Notes under the pieces: model-generated
What the model was told of the DNA's origin: nothing
The model's input: the letters and a program-made list of their open reading frames with translations, nothing else
Databases searched by the model: none
Shown here: positions 24,303 through 36,508 of the stretch, in pieces
Position numbering within the stretch: the first letter of the stretch is position 1
How the letters are laid out: every line of letters starts with the position of its first letter
Program-made: the position numbers and the translations under genes
Assembly (NCBI GenBank): GCA_004335635.1
Contig: QAXH01004084.1
Span: 1-64,000, forward strand
Length of the DNA stretch: 64,000 bases
Direction of reading: 5' to 3'
From: Chloromonas sp. AAM2
Lineage: Eukaryota; Chlorophyta; Chlorophyceae; Chlamydomonadales; Chlamydomonadaceae

Positions 24303-25616
24303 ATGGCTTTCATGAAAAAGCTATTTGGTGGTAGTGGAGGTGGCTCTGGATCCAGCTCTTCACAGCCTCCGTCAACGCTAAACGCTGCCACTGCCAACAA
24401 GACCATCCAGACCATCGGTATGCTCAAGGAGCAGGAGGAAAACCTCGAGAAGCGCAAGTCGCTGCTGGAGAAGCGCGTAGAGGAGGAGTTGGAGAAGGCC
24501 CGTGCGTTCACAAAGGCGCAGAAGAAGCCACAGGCGCTCATGGTGCGTCGCTGCAAACCCCGGTGTCAACGGTTTGCCCCGGCCAGGCAATGCCGGTCAA
24601 GCCGTGCTGAGGCATGCAGCTGATCCGATCGTGCCTCGTTGATGTTCACAGTGCTTGAAAAAGAAGAAGCTGCTGGAGACGGCGGTCACTAACATGGACA
24701 ATATGCTCATGCGTGTGATCGAGCAGCGCAACGAGCTGGAGAACCAAACCACTACAGCAAATGTGAGTTGAGCTCGGCCATGATGTGGCTAGAAGATTTA
24801 TCTACAGGAGCACAACCATGCTCAGGCCTGGCCCTTCCACAGCCCACCTGAACTGGTGGCACTCACTTTCCTGGTGCTGCCACAGCAACTGAATCATCCT
24901 GCGTGACTGGGCAGGGGTGCTTGTTGTCAGCCTGCTGTGGCAACGGGAATTGATGGCTTGTTGATGAATGTCATGCGCAGGTTATTGCTGGCTTGTCTCA
25001 GGCTAACCAGCAGGCCAAGGCTATCATGAAGCAGATGGATGTTGAAAACGTGGACACAGTCATTGATGACATCCGCGAGACGCAAGCCCAGATGCAGCAG
25101 GTCCATGAGGCCATGGGCCAGTCTGCAGTGGACATAGATGAAGATGAACTTCTTGGTGGGTTACCCCAAAGCATATGCATACTGCGGCTGGGTTGAGGTC
25201 AAGTGCACTTGAACACATTTATCATCTTGAATTATTGCTTTGTCTGTAGGCGAGTTGGAGGAGTTGGAGGCGACAGAAATGGACAAGGAGTTGTTGGCAC
25301 CAGCACCTGTGCCAACCAGCAAGGTATTTGCAGCAAGTGTCCTTTCGCGTATGATATCTCTGGCCGTGCTTGCTCAAGAAGCCTGCTTGCAGCGTCTTGA
25401 CAGCATCTGTTGCTCTAGCACCAACCGCCATCTGTCGTTTGTTTTTTGCACTTTGTCCTGACATAACACACAATGCATTTCCGATGACAGGTGCCACATG
25501 CGGCAGCTGCTGCCGCTACCCCAATGCCGACAGCCCCTGCTACCAAGGCCAAGCCCAAGACCAAGACTGCGGAGGAGGAAGAATTGGAGGCCTTGCAAGC
25601 AGAGATGGCCTTGTAA
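24303..25616 (+). CDS. SNF7: ESCRT-III subunit SNF7 / VPS32 / CHMP4
   Basis: Forms membrane-constricting ESCRT-III filaments in multivesicular-body sorting, abscission and membrane repair (family knowledge). Exons 24303-24542, 24652-24762, 24981-25155, 25250-25323 and 25491-25616 total 726 bases, 241 residues, in a closed frame; length is normal for the family. The N-terminal amphipathic start MAFMKKLFGG and a Gly/Ser stretch precede the basic helix alpha1-2 (LKEQEENLEKRKSLLEKRVE), then KKKKLLETAVTNMDNM, the alpha3-4 region with AIMKQMDVENVDTVIDDIRE, and the acidic autoinhibitory region (DIDEDELLGELEELEATEMD). The C-terminal EEEELEALQAEMAL fits an ALIX/MIM-type tail helix. No residue of note is missing. 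Homology and phase agreement make this one of the firmest calls. Confidence 0.96.
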
Positions 25617-26735
25617 GCGGCACAGCCATATGCTGTTGTTCAGATCTGGAGTTTTGTCTCGTGCAGGCCTTGCCACTGATAGAATATACTCGTGCATGGC
25701 TGTGTCTACAAATGTGTGTCATGCATCGACAATCTTGGCTGGGATAGCCTTGTGCGCGGTGGTTTGGCAAAGCATGCAGATACCTGCAAGCCCATCAGCT
25801 TTAATACAACTGCTGATGAGTATATCGCCAGTCTGGTCAGGGGGTTTCTCATCTGGGCAAGCAAGTGGTTGCTGGCTGTCGGTATGGAAAGAGCGTAGCT
25901 TGCCACAAGCATCGCATGCTTGACCGATGATATTTGACAACATGAATTGGTCTGCCGCTGCGCAATTGCGTGGGAAGCACGGAGATGGCAGGTTCGTTCT
26001 GTGTAAATTAGTGACGTGTGTGGTTATGGGCTAGCGTTGCAAAAATTCTGAAGTTCACTTTCCGACTTAACATGTCACCCCTGGTATTGAAGTGCGTGTT
26101 GCATGAGTGTAAAGCTCGTTATGATGTGATTGTGGACTACTGCTACTGAAGTGGGAGTGGTTGTGCTCAATGTCTGCCTATCCGGTTTCTCACGATTTCA
26201 ACCCGACCAACCTACATGTGAAGTTGTGACAAAGGATAGTAGTGGTGGCGGCCAACCCCTCTAGGTTCTATCCTGTCTGCAGGAGGTGCATCTGAACCAC
26301 CGCCTGGCGTCACATGTCATTCTCACTGTAACATCTACGTGTGTTAGGCCATTTAGGGGTTTGCAGGGTAGCAAACAGGGTGTGCAGCTCTGCGCTGCAC
26401 AACATTCGCATCATGACAGATTGTGCGACTACAGAGGAGTCTGTGCTGATCCGTGACAATTCTGCTGACCCATGACAGGGTGAAAATACTTCTGACCCTG
26501 ACAAAGTGACAATTCTGCTGACCCATGACAACCTCTTGACGTGGTGTATACCATGTAAGCACCAACCCTCACACTTCTTAGCTTTGGTATGTGCAGCGGG
26601 CAAAGTGCATGCATGCAGCTCTAGCGACTTTCATGGCCCACGTCAAGGCCTGAAAAGCAGGGGATCTGTTGATGATGACACAATACATGTGCGATATCTT
26701 CTTACACCACAACGCGTTAGCATGCAGGAGCCAGT
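25617..26735. other. Intergenic region between convergent SNF7 and RPL23A
   Basis: No gene is seen. It holds an R2 copy at 26195-26300 and a repeated 25-base unit with GTGACAATTCTGCTGACCCA at about 26453 and 26506. TGTAA-type poly(A) candidates for SNF7 are at about 26003 and 26108. Confidence 0.5.
26702..26706 (-). terminator. Putative TGTAA polyadenylation signal of RPL23A
   Basis: TGTAA, the chlorophyte nuclear poly(A) signal, lies about 30 bases after the stop codon at 26736-26738. Confidence 0.45.
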
Positions 26736-28245
<1,510 letters not shown>

Positions 28246-28417
28246 TGTATGCGCAGGCTCCCTTGCGGAAAAGAGGTCCGTACCCGAGCATGCATGCGGC
28301 TTTGCGGGCTTTGCCCCGGCACGTGCGCAGCCGTTTTCAGTTACAAGCCGCACCTTGAACATTCAGCGCTCTTCAACCCTCAGCGCACGGTGTGTTTGTC
28401 TTTGATTTGAACCTCAA
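28246..28417. promoter_or_regulatory. Shared divergent promoter region RPL23A / membrane protein
   Basis: 172 bases between opposing start codons. No TATA box or other element is recognised with confidence. Confidence 0.5.
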
Positions 28418-31400
28418 ATGGCAGCTAACAATATGGCCGTTCGATTGCTTGGTTTGGCTTTGTTAGCTTCCTGTTCAAGGTAATGCTGATGCCATGCATT
28501 ACAAGATCATCCTCGTGCACCAGCATCACAAATCACACTACTGCCCTCCTTCCTGAACCCCAGGCTTGCTGGTGCCGTCACGTGGAAACTGAACGCTACA
28601 GTGCAAGCACCCTTGGAGGCATGGACGGGCTACCCTCCATCAACAGATCCGCCTTGCAATGGTGGGCTCACACGCGAACACCAGCTTATGGGGCTGCCAG
28701 ACAATTGCAAGCAACCCTTGTACATTTCAGCGGCATGGCCATGCATCCAACGTTGGCTGTGCACAAGGCACCACGTTGGCTACATGCCAGGCCCTGCTGG
28801 CCCGATCGACCGTTCATGCACACTTGCAGCTTCCTTGCTCCAGGCACAGCAGCACAGCAGCAAACCTGCACCACTGAGGCGCACATGCATATCAGGTGTT
28901 GCAGTTGAGCCTGCCTGGTAGCCTTGTTATGACGAACCAAAGCGAGTATGCAAGCAGGGACACCACAGCTTTTTATGCCATACCCTTGGTTTCTGCATTT
29001 GGTTATGGCATGAACATTTGCATGCCCTTGAAGGGTGCATTGAACTCTAATAGAATTAATAGCAAAGGGCAGCCCTTCCCATGCTCTTTCTCACGCCATC
29101 ACACTAAGTAGGAACGGTGCACAGTAAGGTGCGCGTGTGCAGACCCTCCCCATTCAGACACCCAACCATTTGTGCCCATGCCACCCATCTACGCCCCAGT
29201 ACGTTGCTCTCGTGACTTGAAGACATGGGAAAAGGCTGCACGCCGAAAGCATGCTTTGGAAGCAGACATGAAGCCCAGAATGCTTCGCACCCCCCCCCCC
29301 CCCCTCTCACACACACACACACACTCCTCTGCCGTTATGATTGTCAGGAAACTGGCATCACTGTGATTTGCGTCTGTGCGTGCAGTGGCTGGTGTGTGCC
29401 AGCCGTACAACACCACCATCCCTCCTGGCACCCTGTGGTATTGGTGTGGCTGGAGCACAAAAGAACGCACTGAGTACTGGGTGTACAGTTCAGGAGCACC
29501 AGTCACCGTGCTTATGATGAGAACAGACGAGTTGAATGTGAGTTGCCGGCAGCAGGCTTGGTCCAAACTTCTTGATTGGTGCAGATTTTTCATCACACTC
29601 ATCAGATCACTCATCAGTCATTGGTATTTCCTGCACACACTGAACATGGCATGACACCAAAGCTCGTGCACCGGTGAATGCGCAGAGTTGCGCGCTCACC
29701 AATGTGACTTCAATCAAGGACTGCTATCAGGTGGCGGACAGTGTATGTGACACATCCAAATCGTGCTACAAGAAAATCTACGGCTTCTCCTTTGTAGACC
29801 CTGTCTGGTGAGCATCTGGTGATGATGCGGCCTTTGGGTGTACAAGGGTCCATAAGCAGGAAGCAGACATGCTGGGCAAGCGAAAGCAGAAGTGGGGTTC
29901 ATGGATGACCAAATGCCCAAACTGGCGAGAAAACCCCAACTCACCAGTGCCAAGATTATGTATGATAAATGGAAGCACTGCTGGAGCATGGTTAACTGAC
30001 TAGATTGTGAAGGTCGCCATGCCTTTTTGGTCAATGTTTTATTTGCTTGTTGGCTGTACAAGTACCACCCCAACAAAGGCATGCGCTCCTTTTGCGTGCC
30101 CGCACCTTACACATCACAAGAGCTGCTGTGCTGCTTGCGCTCCTGTGCAGTGTGCTGGTAGCTAACAATGCCAACACGTCCGCTCCCGTGTCCATTCAAG
30201 TATGGCAGTACTACGACTGTGAGTATACTGGGATGATGCAGCTTGCGTCACACTCTGACCTGCATGACATGTTCGAGTCCCCTGTGTCTCTCCTTGTCCT
30301 CGTTTTGGCAAACATGGTTCTTCCTGAGCTTTAGACTGAATATGCACAGCATGAGTTGTCGCTAGCCAAGCAAACAGCCGCAGTATGTGGGAGCATGCAC
30401 GTACATTTCGGGCGATTGTGTCTGCACCATACACTGTCCTGTCGCGTCACAAGCACCGATCTCCCTGCTCAAGTGCTGTCATTGCAGCATTGTGCCACCC
30501 TGTCTCACCCCGTGGCCATCAACTGTTTTCTCACTGTGCAAACACCTGTGCATCACTGCGCAATGCGCAAACGCCTCTTGCAACATTCTTTCCCAGAATG
30601 CATCCTTTCAATGCCCTCACTATGTACCCTCAGCCTTATACCACTCACTAAATTGTAATACAGCTTCTGCAGGCACTGTGACCTCCTGTGTACCTAACTG
30701 TCTTTTCACTGTGCCATTGCCTCGCAGCCCGGCGCTACTACGGCACCGCCTTCAGCATCCTCTTCTTCATCCTCATCTGCGGCTTCACCCTCAGCCAAGT
30801 GACCTACACCTGCTACCACCAGATCAAGAAGCCCAACCATCGCCTGGACGAGCTACAGGTGCGCGGGTGGCAGGGTGGGAGAGGGGTGTGGGCATGGCCG
30901 AGCGGACCGCACTGTCTGCGCACAGGCACGCCTTCAAGGATGCACTGAGCGTGCGGTGCGGGAGGTGCGTCTGAACCACTTTGGCCACTTCGGACTTGAC
31001 CACGGAGCTGCATAAGGACCCGTTCCGGGGATGCTGAGACTGAGCGCAACCAGTTGCCTCCTGCACTGTTTTGTACCGCTGGCGCGATCACAATTGCATG
31101 GGCAATTGTGTGTGGGACGACCCCAGGGGCGACAAGGCGCATGTGTCTGAACCAACTCTCTCATGCACTGTTTTGAAGCACTAGCAAACCGCAACGTGCA
31201 TCATCCGTTATGAATTAAGGCGCCTGCATCTGAACCAGCCGCCTCCTGCAATGTTTCAAACCGCTCGAGTCAACACGTTCATCACCTGCTTTGCCCAGTG
31301 ATACCTCTGGTGCCACCCTCGCCTCTACTGTTGCTCATGCAGGTGATGACCCGCAAGAAGCTTGCTGCTGAAGCCGCCAGTGCGCCCTCCATGCAGGCAT

Positions 31401-31524
31401 CCTTCAGGGATGCAAGCGAAATGACAGCGGCAAGCAACGGCACACGGTGGGTGCGGGCAGCTGGAAGGTTTGCTCCAGCATACCGGGTGTTACGGTCAGG
31501 CCTGCCTGGAACGGCTTGCCATCT

Positions 31525-31560
<36 letters not shown>

Positions 31561-32108
31561 CGTTGCTACCTGGTATGGGTGTGCGTTGCGATGGCAAACA
31601 CAAGCGATTGTGAAGGCAGGGACATCACGTTTATCATTAGCAACTGCAGGCCTGTGGTCAAACGCCCGTCTGCATCAACAGGACCTGCCGGTGCCTGATG
31701 GCACACGCCGTCAATCGCCCGAGCTTGTCAACTGGTCAGTATGAAGCGGCAATTGCAGTGCCTCTGTCGCCAGCCAGGACAGGCCATGTCCTGGCCTGCG
31801 TCTAGGCGCACGTCCCCTTACATGCAGAGGGGTGCGCTACGCTTTGCAAACCTTGTCCTGAAACCGATTGGTTGTGCCAGATTCATCGGTTGCACAATTG
31901 CAGGCGGGCTCCTCTGTTGACCGGTCGGACTTCCACCGAGTACGTAGCCGAGGAGGAGCCTTCGGTGCGCAACGCAAAGGGCGCAAGCAACGGCAGCCCT
32001 CCGAACGGCGCCGGGCCCAGTGGGGGTGCCGCCCCTGGGGGTTTGATTGGCCGGGTCAGGGCTCTGGTGTCGGGAGGGGAGGGGGAGAAGAGCGGCCACA
32101 ACCACTGA
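28418..32108 (+). CDS. Single-pass membrane protein with Cys-rich N-terminal ectodomain, family not recognised
   Basis: Eight exons (28418-28479, 28564-28661, 29386-29537, 29686-29807, 30151-30218, 30728-30858, 31343-31446, 31904-32108) total 942 bases, 313 residues, and all seven junctions are in phase at GT-AG sites. MAVRLLGLALLASCS forms a signal peptide. The ectodomain is Cys-, Trp- and Tyr-rich: PPGTLWYWCGW, then CALTNVTSIKDCYQVADSVC, SCYKKIYGF and VSIQVWQYYD, with several N-x-S/T sites. One helix, GTAFSILFFILICGFTLSQV, spans the membrane. The tail starts CYHQIKKP and MTRKKLAAEAA, then turns Ser/Gly/Pro-rich and ends KSGHNH, so type I topology is likely. I know no matching domain. Intron 6 contains tandem repeats and intron 7 a GGTATG array. 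The second exon's donor is the weakest junction. Confidence 0.72.
29289..29306 (+). repeat. Poly(C) tract followed by (CA)n
   Basis: A run of about 15 C is followed by CTCTCACACACACACACAC in intron 2 of the membrane-protein gene. Confidence 0.85.
30960..31270 (+). repeat. Four diverged tandem units of about 85-95 bp in an intron
   Basis: Related blocks with GAACCA, then CTCCTGCA-TGTTT and ACCGCT, occur at about 30970, 31047, 31149 and 31232. A related GGAGGTGCATCTGAACCACC piece is at 26283, so the unit is also dispersed. Confidence 0.6.
31525..31561 (+). repeat. (GGTATG)n hexamer array
   Basis: Six uninterrupted units in intron 7 of the membrane-protein gene. Confidence 0.9.
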
Positions 32109-32226
32109 GACAAGGGTTCAGTCGCTTGAGCCAGGCACCTTGCTGGTGCCAGTAAGCGAGAGAGTGTTATTGCAGACACGCGGGCTGTCGTTCTATGCAA
32201 CCGTTCTCTTGGTGTTTCAATGTGTT

Positions 32227-32722
32227 ATAAAAAAAAAAGAAGTTTGCCAGTTCTGGGACAATTTGTGTGGACACGAATGGAACCAGATGTTGGTGGTGTT
32301 GTAGTGGCGTACGGTGTGTTGAAGGGACACCCTGTTGACAGATCTTTGAAGTGGGTTGTATGTGCATGTATATCTGTCGCACATGATGGGCGAACAGCGC
32401 ATGTTGTGGTATACGATCCTGCAGTGCCACTTCTGGGACAACTGACCAAGAGACAGGAAGCCCAATCCGTAAGATTATGTGGGCTGTACCTCAAAAGTCG
32501 GTGATGTATGTCGCCATCAAGTGCTCCAGCTGCTGCACTCGCTTAAGCAGGCTGGTGTGCTGCGCGCGTAGACGTCCCACAGCCTGCAAAAATTGTAACA
32601 GTGTTTTGATTTGGTTTGGCGCGTTGATCGCTATGCGTATCTGTACTACTGTGTCAGAGTTACCAGTGGTTTCAGTGCAGGACGCAAGAATTGTCCCAGA
32701 ACTGGCAAACTTCTTTTTTTTT
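32227..32722. mobile_element. R1 element with near-perfect inverted ends and an internal conserved exon
   Basis: The left end has A(10) then GAAGTTTGCCAGTTCTGGGA and CAATT; the right end is the exact inverted complement followed by T(9). The shared inverted sequence is about 33 bases including the A/T runs, and total length is about 496 bases. Inside, on the minus strand, is the exon at 32583-32491. Terminal inverted repeats with a short interior fit a non-autonomous DNA transposon carrying a gene fragment, or the 3' part of a larger element. No target-site duplication is clear because A/T runs blur the ends. Confidence 0.7.
32491..32583 (-). CDS. Conserved 31-codon terminal exon inside R1 element (copy B)
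   Basis: After a CAATTTTTGCAG acceptor the frame reads AVGRLRAQHTSLLKRV, then QQLEHLMATYITDF and a TGA. Copy A at 59294-59202 differs by 13 bases, 11 of them synonymous and 2 amino-acid changing (K/Q and V/M). Leu spacing suggests a short coiled coil. The upstream exons of this protein were not found here, so it is either the 3' end of an element-encoded protein or a captured fragment. Confidence 0.55.
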   Translation of the reverse strand, partial: AVGRLRAQHTSLLKRVQQLEHLMATYITDF

Positions 32723-34154
32723 GTGTTTTTGCGTGTTACAAATCATGGTTTACAAATCATGGTTTGCGGGAAACAGGGAGGTGGACACGCCGGTTGGTGC
32801 AAGGTGTGCCAGTTCCTGCCGTCTGAGGAGTGCACTCAGTTTCCTTTGTGACACGGACCCTGTGCTTTTGTGGAGGAGGGGAAAACGCAGTTGAGCAAGC
32901 GACGCAAGAAACTCCTGTGCAGCAGAGCATGTGCAGTGCAAGTTTTGTACAGTACAAGCGCCCTGCAGCGTGCAAGTTTTGTATGTTACGTCTTCATGCC
33001 CAGAACTCAACCTGAACTCATTATACAGAAGTTGGCCAGGGTAACATGCAAGCGCATGTTAGACGTATCTGGGCTGCTATTCAGTGCCCGGTGAACGGCA
33101 GAGTGGTGCTCACGTTTTCTTGCTGTGATACGTCTGCAGATCGGCCTGGTTCGACACCACAGGGCAATTTGGTTACTGCGGCAGCCATGGCTGTCACGGG
33201 TAGATGCAAGTGTACCATCAGCACTAGATAGAGAAGCAGCCACTGTCAAGCCAATGCTTAAGGGGTGGCAGCAAATTATCATATGCGTCAAGCATGCAAG
33301 TTTGGTTTGTTTGCTCGTATATTGCGTCATCATATCCTGGGGGGCCAAAGTTCTATGGTATCTTGTGCCTGTTTACGTGGTTGCAGAGCTGCCACTGGCA
33401 CGGTCTGCTGATTTCCCATGCTTTTCATTGCATGACAGTACTTGCTGATCGTTGCGTTAGCTTGCTCACTGAGCAACGCAGCTATGCCAAGGTCAGTATC
33501 AAACTGCAGTGATTGTGAAACACATCAAATGCCGGATGAGCGGCAGGCTTTACACGCCGCTCGTGATGCGGCTGTGTGCGGGCATGTAAAAGAGGCATGA
33601 GGCAGCAGTGGTCAAACGCCACAGCTCGCAGGACAAGGCGTCAACCAACTGCTCTGCAAACAATGAGTTGGAGGCGATTCACCAAATCAGGCACTGAAAT
33701 CCCCTTGGCTGCAGTTTCACGCAGTAAGCAGTGGCCGAGCACCAACCAAAAGGCGCACTGCACAAACCGAGAGAGGTCTAGGACATGCCCTTGCCCGTGT
33801 GAGTGAATCCTCAGTTGAAACCCCCTTATAACAAAATGTGCTGGACTAAACCGTGTAAATAAATGCGCGCCAAGTTCTCAAGTCAGTTGCAGGCCCCTCA
33901 AATGTTGCCCCTTTGCGGCGCAACATTTGGTGAACCAGTATGTGTGAAAGTGAAGTGTCACCAATCATTGTGGGGAAAAGTGCAATCGGCACATGTGGTC
34001 GTCCATGCTGATGCTGGCCCACATGCAGTACGTCCACCACTGTCACAATTGTGCTTAAAAATCCCGCTTCTGTATAGTCGGGCACACAAGTCACCAGTGA
34101 ATCCATGAGCGTGTGCGGCAGCAATTGCGGCTGCACTTTTTATCAGGCCATTTC

Positions 34155-34282
34155 AGGTCTCGAGGTTTGCGGACAGGATAGTACCTCGAGGGGTGACCAC
34201 CACCAGTACCCTCGCGGTGTGTCATAACCCCCTTCACTTGTAGGTTGGACGGGTAGGAGTCCCTCCTTTCATGTGAGATGAG
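34155..34282 (-). repeat. R2 repeat copy
   Basis: It contains GGACAGGATAGTACCTCGAG, GGGTGACCACCACCAGTACC and GGTTGGACGGGTAGGAGTCC on the plus strand, the reverse of the copy at 20.85 kb. Confidence 0.75.
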
Positions 34283-34388
34283 TGTTATCTGTCAGTGTTC
34301 CATGCAAAGGTCAACTCGGCGGTAGAGTTGTACCGGCTGAATGCTTGATTGCTGAACAACAGACGCAGACACAGATAGATACAGATTG

Positions 34389-34890
34389 CTATTTGCTTCG
34401 AGCTTCCTTCTCCGTCGCCTGTTGCTCTTTCCGCCTAGACTCCTTCAAATCGACATAGCTCCCCCACCACCATCCCCGGAAATCCCGCCGTTCGTCCCAG
34501 AACGGATACCCAAGTGCCTGCGCCATACACAGACAACAAACAACACACAACATTTTTACTTCATAAAAAGACATAATAGCCAGCGTAAGCCAAGCAAGCA
34601 TGTGTACTGATATGCTGGTGAGTCCAATGGTTAAAAAGACAACACTATTCAGAATCTTTAATTTGTGGACGTTTCACTTTCACAAGCCCCATGTCTGTCT
34701 GTGGAATTTCTAGGTTGATTTTGAAGAATTCTCTGATCGTTACGGTCTGTCATGCATCACTATAGGCACAGTTGTGTTTATGTTGTACAAAGCGGGCGAA
34801 CCACAAAAAAATAGAAGTTTGCCAGTTCTGGGACAGTTTGTGCGAATAGGTCTGTAGTGCCGCCAGGAACCTTTGTGTGTCAGTAAACCA

Positions 34891-34934
<44 letters not shown>

Positions 34935-36508
34935 TGTGTCTGTTTGCGTGTGTGGCTGAGATTGGCTGTCATGTGCAATACTCAATTGTATGGGAATGGC
35001 AGTTGGAAGTGAAGCAGACGTGTGCCAATTATGTTATAATATGTATCGACCATGCGACACGGTCAATCAGTATCAGCACATGATTCAGTCAATGCCTACC
35101 TGCACTGCATATGCAGTTCCTCCCGCCATACTGCCGCCGAGCGCTGCCCCAAACAGCACAGCACGGGCGCTGGACGGGCGCAGCAGGCACAAGCCCAGGC
35201 CAGCCCCGGCCGCGGCGCCACTTGCGGCAAAGTTAGTCCAGGTGTGCTCTCCCCGGTACCTGCCTAGGTAGTAAGCACCCGCAAAGTATACAGCTGCATG
35301 CAACAAGAGGCACAGTCAGACAATCCAGATGTAAAAAGACACTCACTCACTCACTCACTCACTCTCACTCTCACTCACAGGTCAACATGCCATGTGAGGT
35401 CTATGGAGGAACTGGCATGCTACTGCATGGCCACTTGCCTGGCATTTGGTGTGCATTCTTGATTGCACATACCGGTATTTGCTACTTGGCCACTCGGCAA
35501 CTTGGTTTGTTACATGGCATGTGTGAGGTCAACATCGTTTATCCTTGTTGCAGTATCACATGCTGCCAATCACAAACTTGCATACTCATCATAGCGACGC
35601 GTCTGTCTGCCTGCCCTGCTTTGCCGCGGCTGCGAGGGTTTCAGCTGCCACCACATGTGCCTGCATGTCTTGCTGACCGAAACTGAGTGCTTTACCTGCA
35701 TGCCTTGCCAACTGAAGCTGAGCCCGGACGTAAAATGGAACACTTACAAAACACCTACCTGCTGTTGCAGCAGCCACTGTTGTGTGCATGCCTGTCTTGA
35801 ACACTGCTGTCCTCAGAATCTCCCGGTTCCGGTACCCTCGCCGCATGCCCTCTGGAAGAACCTTGGCACGAGGGGGAAGGAAAACCTCCAGTTCATGCCT
35901 ATGCATCATTCAACATCATCAAAACACGGATTATCATGGTGGAAACTCACGGTACCACCAACTTGAGCATGGAAGGGCATGTGTTGTGGGTGATGAGCCT
36001 GCAGGATGTCCATGTTTCGTGTGTTTGTGTGCAGTGCTACCACATGTTGCATGATGTTTGATAACTCAGAATTGCGTACAGGTCTACCTGATCAATTTTG
36101 GCCACAAGTGTGTCAAGCACCAAACCTGTGGTGATTGCAATTGTGAGCTTGAGGCATGGGACGCCCACCAAGGCGCATGGCTTACACCGACCTGTCCAAA
36201 TACTGTCGGCACGCGCTAAAGCACAGCATGAAGCCGGCGGACGTGAACGTTTTGTAGTACCAGTCAGGCGCATCGCGCCAGAAGAAGACGTCCCAAAACT
36301 CAAACACCGGCGCCTGCGTGCACTTTCAATGGCGGGCGATTGAGATGGCGCTCCCCCGGTTACATGCTCCTCATCGGGTGTCTGCGAGCCGTCGCACCCG
36401 TGACTCCTGGGGAAGCTTGCTGATGTCCGCTGCATCGTAAGCTATCACAGATGCAGGCTGCCTGTCTACGTCGGGTGTGGATGGCGTCCTATCATGCTGC
36501 TCAGCCAT
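34389..36508 (-). CDS. TIMMDC1: TIMMDC1-like protein, Tim17/22/23 family complex I assembly factor
   Basis: In animals TIMMDC1 is an inner-membrane assembly factor for mitochondrial complex I; the same role here is inferred. Exons 36508-36398, 36313-36192, 35898-35759, 35293-35100 and 34517-34389 total 696 bases, 231 residues, all in phase. After an acidic N-terminus come FEFWDVFFWRDAPDWYYKTF and a first hydrophobic helix. Then follow PEGMRRGYRNREILRTAVFK, which matches the TIMMDC1 pattern of a GF/Y-R segment followed by RTAVF, helices around HTTVAAATA-VYFAGAYYL, and the Gly/Ala-rich GAAAGAGLGL...AVLFGAALGGSMAGG typical of the Tim17 superfamily. The C-terminal exon is charged (ESRRKEQQATEKEARSK). 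Three to four membrane helices are expected. An R1 end, a (TG)n tract and an ACTC tail sit in its introns. Confidence 0.72.
34805..34842 (+). repeat. Solo R1 end
   Basis: A(7) with a TAG interruption, then AAGTTTGCCAGTTCTGGGAC and AGTTTGTGCG. Homology with the 6.97-kb end extends about 65 bases inward. Confidence 0.75.
34888..34932 (+). repeat. (TG)n microsatellite
   Basis: About 20 TG units, some 50 bases past an R1 end; the pairing of R1 end and TG/CA tract also occurs near 1.3-1.4 kb. Confidence 0.9.
35332..35379 (-). repeat. Truncated R3 tail copy
   Basis: On minus it reads (GAGT)n, then GTCTTTTTACATCTGGATTG and TC, the tail end of R3 only. It lies in intron 3 of the TIMMDC1-like gene. 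Confidence 0.6.

Larger units (their letters stand above)
32109..34388. other. Intergenic region with R1 element and R2 copy
   Basis: No host gene is supported. It contains the R1 element with a conserved coding exon at 32227-32722 and an R2 copy at 34155-34282. The stretch 32723-34150 shows only short frames without splice or domain support. Confidence 0.5.

Noticed and set aside
31525..31561. (GGTATG)n as an interstitial telomere
   Set aside because: Green-algal telomeres are TTTAGGG or TTTTAGGG; this hexamer does not match.
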